Shown here in pieces: positions 58,501-64,000 of a DNA stretch of 64,000 nt. How positions within the stretch are numbered: the first letter of the stretch is position 1; each line of letters opens with the position of its first letter. The notes beneath the pieces were generated by a model. It saw nothing but the letters and a program-made list of their open reading frames with translations, was not told where the DNA came from and ran no database searches. The translations under genes were made by a program, and so were the position numbers. The stretch is from Zygnema cylindricum. Lineage: Eukaryota > Streptophyta > Zygnematophyceae > Zygnematales > Zygnemataceae. The stretch is taken from positions 124,001-188,000 of the forward strand of contig JBBHKE010001325.1 of the NCBI GenBank assembly GCA_037447655.1. The letters are read 5' to 3'.

Positions 58501-61161
58501 CTAATGCTACAGCCCCTAAAAAATAGAACACCCCAGCATGCACAAGCTACATCCTGAATAAAGGCGAATTATATACTATTGTGGCTGCATTGTGCATACA
58601 ACTGCTCCTTGCTAGCAGCTTTTGTTTCATAACCGTCAAACAAAAAAAATGACGACAAATCCTTAAATAAACAAAAAACTGATTCCTCTGGTTTGTTCAA
58701 TTGTAACTGAGACAGGGGTTCCACAACTCCATCAAGAACTCATCCATTTCTCATACACCATAGAACCAAGTGTAGTCAAATGGATACGCGGCAGACATTT
58801 CTTCCAGTGCATCTAAGAGGATCTGAATGAAAGATGGATCAAACACCTCCTTTACCATTGTGTTTGATACAACAAAAACTGACAAATAATGAAGCACAAT
58901 GAGTGTCACCAACTACATTGTGAAAAAACCTCTGAAATGTAAAAATACTCACAGCATTGACAGCTGTTCTGTCACTCTGAAGTTCATCCAATCGAAGCAC
59001 AAGCTTTGTCCATGTGGTGGCCACCACAGAGCCAAGAAAGAAATCGCCCGTGAGGAGCAGCGCCCTTAGGTTAGCAGCTGAGCCAGCACCAGCAATGACA
59101 GTCGGAGCAGCAATTGCTGTCTCAGATGCTGCACTTTGTGTTGCATAAGTTCCATCCGCAAGAACAGCCGGTCGTTTGGACGCCACAACTGGCGCAGGAA
59201 CTGAGGAAACACCAGGAACTGATGGTTTTGCCTCAAGTAACTCAGGCGCCTCTTCCACTGCTACATAGAAAGGGAGCTCGCCTAACGACTGTTTGACAAT
59301 TCCAATACCCTGTTCCACTTCTGATAAACTTTCGCAGTACTCACCAATAATCCAAAGTGCACAAGAGCAAACTCGGGAAGATCTGATCTGATAAAATGTA
59401 TCCAAAAGGCGAGTAATGATAGATTCTCGAAGCTTAGGGTTGGTTTCAATGATCTCACGCACGAAGAACACAACGTCAAGAGCAGACGCAACATTCTGAT
59501 ATTAAGCACCCAACCCATATCAGCTCAGAATGATTAGAAATAACACAAGCAAGGCATTTGCAAAACAAAATTAAAAGCTGACATAAAAGCAAATACTTGC
59601 AAAGCAATTGTATGCCTGGAGGTAAATTATGGAAAATTTCACAAGGTCATGCAGAGAGTAAACTTCACTTTCAGTCCAGTGAGAAACCCGTATCTAGAAC
59701 AAAGCATCTAACATGGAGACTAAAAATTGCATGTGTGTCTCATGCACAGCCTCCATAACAGACACATAAGGAACATGTTGTCTGCTCATAACTCTAAGCA
59801 ATCGTATACACCTGTTTGGTTGCATCGCAAGTTAATATCAAATGTTCCTCCTTTTCAGATTGTCACAAAAGCCATTACGGGGGACACATAATGTGATTCA
59901 TTATGTAGAAGACAGCAGCAAAGAAAACATAGATCCATACCTGATCCCCGAGAAAGTCCATCAGAAGATGGACAACAGAGCTTGCAACATCGGGGAATTT
60001 TATTGCACAAGAATGAATTGCCTGAACCAACATTTGTCGATATTCTCCATTCTTCTCCAGCTCCTTATTCTGGGTTTTAACCACCTCCTTCTTTAGCGTT
60101 AATACTACTTCATCAATATTTCTAGGGGTTATAAGATCCAGGGCAATATCGAGTGTTTTCCTTCTTATGTCCATGTTAGGGCTGGACAATGCTCGTAAGA
60201 CATCCATAATCATTTCCACCATAACTTCTCGGTGATTAACCTTCAACTCTTGTAGGCGGTCAAGCACTATGAGCTTGACATTGTTATCACTTTGCGATTG
60301 GAGGAGCTGGCAATAGCAGTTTGCAGCTGCACGGATGGCCGTAGGGGCAGAAGATAGGGCTGTCAAAGTGCTTGCGCACTCATAAACAACAGCAGTTGAG
60401 GTTGATGCCAACAGAGAAAGAATAATCTTAATATACTTTCCTTTTTCTGCAGGATTAGTCCGGCACACCTTCCGAATTAGCTCTAACACTACCATCTGCA
60501 TAATGTCACCCCAAAGAGCGACATTTTCCAAATTTGTGAGCAGATAATGAACTGCACGGTCCTGAGCACAGTTATATAGCATCAAAAATGCATTTCGCTG
60601 AGCAGAAAGATCCTGTTCAGTGCTTAAAAACTTCTCAATCATCTCAGGGGAATCCTGAAGGAGGTGCTCTCCTTGTGGAAGCTTGAAAATAGACATAACA
60701 GCTAAAACAGCATTTCTTCGCACAAAAGGATGGCGATGTTCAATGTTCAAAAGAATGGAAGGAATAAGAGGTTCGATGAGCTCAGTTTCTTGAAGCCTGC
60801 ATAAAAAGCGCAGCGTTACACCTCGAAGATACTCATTTGGATGCTGTAAGTTATTCCTCAGGTTTTGACAAATAAGAATCATCTCAGGAAGGATCTTGCC
60901 CTGAGAGTCTGTTTTGTCAATGATCTCAAGATAAAGTAGCAATAGTTTCTGAACAGTGTGGTCCTCTGAAGGTAGGACATATCGCACAATGGTGATGAAA
61001 AGCTGAGGGATCTGCTCGTTGTTAAGCAAAAGCATAATAGCTTTTTTCATCGCATCTTGCTTCCTGATTGTATCACTTCCTTCAAGAGCCTCCTTGATCT
61101 CATTAGCAAGAGCGGGTGTGCCCTTATCAAAGTGCACCAAAAGGGTAGATGACTTCTCCAT
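55591..61161 (-). CDS. COPB: Coatomer subunit beta (beta-COP), seven coding exons
   Basis: Beta subunit of the COPI coat, which buds vesicles at the Golgi and returns cargo to the endoplasmic reticulum. Exons (minus): 61161-59941, 59495-58953, 58224-57931, 57779-57453, 57233-57051, 56263-56178, 55789-55591; all introns are GT-AG. They join in frame to 950 codons, close to the plant protein (about 948). Residues 1-407 (exon 1) start [19 protein letters not shown] and form HEAT-type adaptin N-terminal repeats, continuing to about 540. Next come a Pro/Ala/Val linker (about 480-510), [14 protein letters not shown], the coatomer beta C-terminal part ([20 protein letters not shown] across exons 3-4) and the appendage platform to the end ([19 protein letters not shown]). 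Exon 6 was placed by hand, since it is too short for a clear frame: [16 protein letters not shown] to KCLSPPSALDG across the last junction. No break found. Confidence 0.95.
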
Positions 61162-61529
61162 CTTTAAAACTTAGCAATAGTCTAGCATCCAATCTCTGCA
61201 CACTAGATTACGAATGCCCCTCTTTTGATTTTCAGTTTTCTTTTTTATCTTCTCCAAAAAGCTAGTAAATGTTTCTACAAGAGTAAACCGCCTCAAAAAG
61301 TAGACCGACAAATGCAGCACGTTACCGGCTGCTTTCTATCAGATTAGGCTTCCTTATTCCTCCGCCATCTTGCCTTTGTGCCAACATCCGCGCTGATCGC
61401 ACGTACAAGCCGTCCGACCAATCCTAATTTGTGTGTTTGGTTGGAACATTGCTGCGTAGACCCCTGAATTCCCAAGCAGTCAAGCACAATACAGAACTGT
61501 GGGTTACTTGCCAGATAACCGTAAAAGTA
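61162..61529 (-). promoter_or_regulatory. Upstream region of beta-COP
   Basis: The messenger leader should lie here; a TGTGCAG near 61201 could be an acceptor of an intron in the 5' UTR, but no TATA box or start site can be fixed. It is limited upstream by a MITE. Confidence 0.4.
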
Positions 61530-62029
61530 CACCGCGAATCGTAATTAGAGTAATGAAAAAATTAGAGTACAAAAACTAAAAAAAACAATTAGAGTAAGAA
61601 CGCTAATTTATGTGATAGAGCTGTTTCAACTATGAAGTTTACTCTAATTTATTTAAGTATTCTAATTTGGCACGCTAATATCCTCTATTGTAAATAAGGT
61701 ATTCAAACAGAATTTGACAAAACGTACAGTTTATCGTCACTATGACGTTTGCACTACGCGGTTTGTTAAAACGCAGTTACATGATAACGGCCTGTATTAA
61801 ATCATTATTTGTACTTTTTTACTTAATAAAGTACAATTTTGCACGGTCGGAGGTCGTCCGTACTCCACACTATCTAAAACGAATCTATATTAGAATTAAA
61901 AACGCTAATTAAACTTTACCTTCAATAGAATAATGAAAAAATTAGAATCATTTACTCTATTTCATGTGATAGAGTCGAAATTTCGAGCGACCGAATTAGA
62001 GTAATTTACTCTAATTACGATTCGCGGTG
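61530..62029. mobile_element. Mariner/Stowaway-like MITE, copy 2 (500 bp)
   Basis: TIR CACCGCGAATCGTAATTAGA and complement; TA at 61528-61529 and 62030-62031. Very similar to 9831-10331 throughout. Confidence 0.85.
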
Positions 62030-62030
62030 T

Positions 62031-62420
62031 AGTGTTGTGTATCGGTAAGGATTTGCCGATAACCGATATAGGCCTTTTTTCGGGTAGCCGATAGTCGATA
62101 TATTGGTACGATATATCGTTTTCGGTGTTATCGCAAATAAATAACCGATATTAATGCCGATTTATCGGTATTTATCGACGATAACACCGATATGCAATAT
62201 ATGTACGGACCGTACAAATAAATGTACGGTCAGTACACTCAACTGTACATGATATTCCCCGGACGCGCCGCGAACCCCCTTCCCCCCGATTTCGGTAAAA
62301 AAATCGCGATTTTTCCTTGATTATATATAATTTAAGGGGGTTTTACTCGGGTTCCACGCTCCCATACCCTTCATAAATGACCTTTTGACTATTGCTTTTT
62401 AAGTTAATGTATTTTCATTC
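62031..62420. mobile_element. Partial AGTGTTG-family (Mutator-like) element
   Basis: Starts AGTGTTGTGTATCGGTAAGG, as at 2405, and continues into the part matching 6760-6900 in reverse (CCCCGGACGCG, TTTAAGGGGGTTTTA). The other terminus is not seen. Confidence 0.6.
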
Positions 62421-62983
62421 CATTTTACAAACGATCTGAAATACGGTCGGGCAAAATGCATGCATAACTTGCAATTAGGACGATTATGAGCTATTTTCGC
62501 AGATTCCATGTACATTAATTCGGTATATGGCATTATTTAAGACATATTTGACATTTTTCTTAGTCCTATTTCTAGTCCAACTTAGAGGTGTTAACGTACA
62601 AGTCTCCGATGCCTCAATTCACAAACATGCATAATGAATTAAATGTCAAAATGTTAAAAATTGAATTCCCAAATTCTCAATACTTCACATCTTGCCTAAT
62701 CCAATTTTTAAGTTATCAATGTTTTAAATTTCCAAATCCACCATAATCAAAACCTCCAAATTCTACAATTCCTACCTTTTAAAATCCGAATTTATAAAAT
62801 CTCAATGACAACATTCTCAAAATCCAATTTTTAAATTATCAATGTTTTAAATTTCCAAATCCACCATATTCAAAATCTCATAATTTTGCAATTCCTACCT
62901 TTTAAAATCTCAATCGCCAAAAAATTGCAATATTTCAACCGTACATTCTAAAAATGTACCCAAAAATAAAAAATTCCACTTTA
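62421..62983. repeat. AT-rich stretch with 123-bp duplication
   Basis: Units starting TCCAATTTTTAA at 62700 and 62823 share ATCAATGTTTTAAATTTCC and CCTACCTTTTAAAATC. No gene. Confidence 0.7.
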
Positions 62984-63570
62984 TTAATTTATTTTGGATG
63001 AATATTTCCACCAATCTCCAAGTACTTTTCCTGATTCAATTGGTCGTTTTCCATTACGAAATACAGTATTTCCCACATTATCATCATTTCTTCTTTCTCT
63101 TTTAATTGCCTTCCCTTTTTCATCACGAACATTTATGACGGACTCTGTTGCTTTCCACGATCCTTTTAAAAAAACCAGATTTTCAACGGACTCCGGACTA
63201 CGCCGGTTTCGTTTCCCCGCGGCAATTTGACCAACCGTTGAAAATACCCACTCCGAAGGAGCCGAAGTAGTGGATATTGCAAAAACTATTTGAGCTAATG
63301 AGCTCAATGCGAGAAAAAAGTGACAATTTCCAGCACACCATTTCAAAGGGTTCCGGGCTCACTCTCGCAGTGATCTTAAATATTACGTTTTTTGTAAACT
63401 TGAATTTTATAGAGCAACTGGTCCTTAAACTCATCTCGAGTGCGGTGTAGGGGAACCTTCTACTCTAGACGTCGAAGTCATCAGTAGATCTGTTTTAAGG
63501 GTCATAAAATTATCGTCATCATCTTTATTTTCAATAGCCACATCTTTCACGATAGACATGTTTTCACTTT
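62984..63570 (-). pseudogene. hAT transposase C-terminal fragment
   Basis: The minus frame 63346-62984 carries the hAT dimerisation signature (TTSAPSEWVFSTVGQIAAGKRNR, then SPESVENLVFLKGSW; the first is 23 residues in the protein and only quoted in part here: SAPSEWVFSTVG). The usual DPLEWW stretch just before it is frameshifted (about 63350). Further upstream to 63570 only an acidic DDDD-rich scrap remains. A relic, possibly from the source of the hAT-like elements, but no link can be shown. Confidence 0.7.
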
Positions 63571-63576
63571 CCAAAC

Positions 63577-64000
63577 TGTTGATATTTGAGTATTTTCTAG
63601 GTCTTTTTTAGGAAAGAAAATGAGTAGAGGCAGTCTGCCTCTGACTCCCTTTTCCAAGCCCCCACACTTGTTGTAGTCACTGAAGGCTGGTTAGGGCGTT
63701 AGAGCTATGGCTGCCTAAGCTCTTCAGAGAGACAAAAGTAGATAAAGGAAGTTTTACTAAAAAGGCGTTTGACGAACCAAGGATTTGATCCTGGTATCTA
63801 TCGTCCGTCAACCAACCCGTAGCAGTTCGCTCTATCCGTTAAGTCAACGATTAGAGTTAAGGTATATAAGGTTTGATAAATATTTATACAGTTATACGTA
63901 GAGATTTTCATTTAACTAGGTTAACAACATTTAGAACATAAAACCAGCTGCGAAACATATGGTACGGACATTTGTTTCGACGGCCTAGATACAATTTGGA
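63577..64000 (+). repeat. Start of another Copia-type LTR (runs off the window)
   Basis: TGTTGATATTTGAGTATTTT begins as the gag-only family LTR does (25454). The AGGCAGTCTGCCTCTGACTC and TTGTAGTCACTGAAGGCTGG phrases are shared. Antisense T-arm-like motif at 63779-63793. Confidence 0.8.

Overview
The window looks like nuclear DNA of a streptophyte (plant lineage), probably a repeat-rich alga or early-diverging plant. The basis is the only host gene, a complete beta-COP (coatomer) gene on the minus strand at 55591-61161, whose protein follows the plant version in sequence and length. The species itself cannot be read from the sequence; a charophyte such as Chara is my guess. Nearly everything else is transposable elements, many nested with target-site duplications (TSDs) that can be read exactly.

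1-15220 is built from a dispersed repeat present twice (copy I at 1-3960; copy II starting at 9517 and ending near 45015). Small DNA elements sit in it: Harbinger-type MITEs (TIR GGGTATGTCCCCATGT, TSD TTA/TAA), TA-flanked mariner/Stowaway-like MITEs, a 218-bp foldback MITE, and a family starting AGTGTTGTGTATCGG with 10-bp TSDs. Long AT and CT simple repeats lie between them.

15221-44554 is one hAT-like element (CAGAGG...CTCTG) stretched to 29 kb by nested LTR retrotransposons: a decayed Copia element (15840-21879), then a minus-strand gag-only Copia derivative (22122-44097, TSD AGTTT). Inside the latter are a second gag-only copy (22289-26635, TSD ATTTC) and two gag-pol Copia copies (28038-34973 and 35669-42098). 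A 515-bp miniature LTR element (TRIM, 33529-34043, TSD ACTTG) sits inside an LTR of the first gag-pol copy. Subtracting insertions returns the outer element to about 4.25 kb, the size of its sister.

The most unusual find is this TRIM: each 229-bp LTR holds a full tRNA-type cloverleaf with A and B boxes and a T4 run just downstream, like a Pol III gene carried inside an LTR. The larger Copia LTRs carry, on the opposite strand, a smaller acceptor-plus-T-arm-like hairpin whose outer stem changes in a compensating way between subfamilies. Their primer-binding site matches the anticodon half of initiator tRNA-Met, and the gag ATG lies in it.

44555-54000 holds the end of copy II, simple repeats, and two broken copies of a non-LTR retrotransposon with a restriction-like endonuclease domain, not the usual LINE type of land plants. 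55591-61161 is the beta-COP gene with six GT-AG introns; a mariner-type MITE sits 368 bp upstream of its ATG. 62031-64000 holds further relics, a fragment of a hAT transposase and the start of another LTR.
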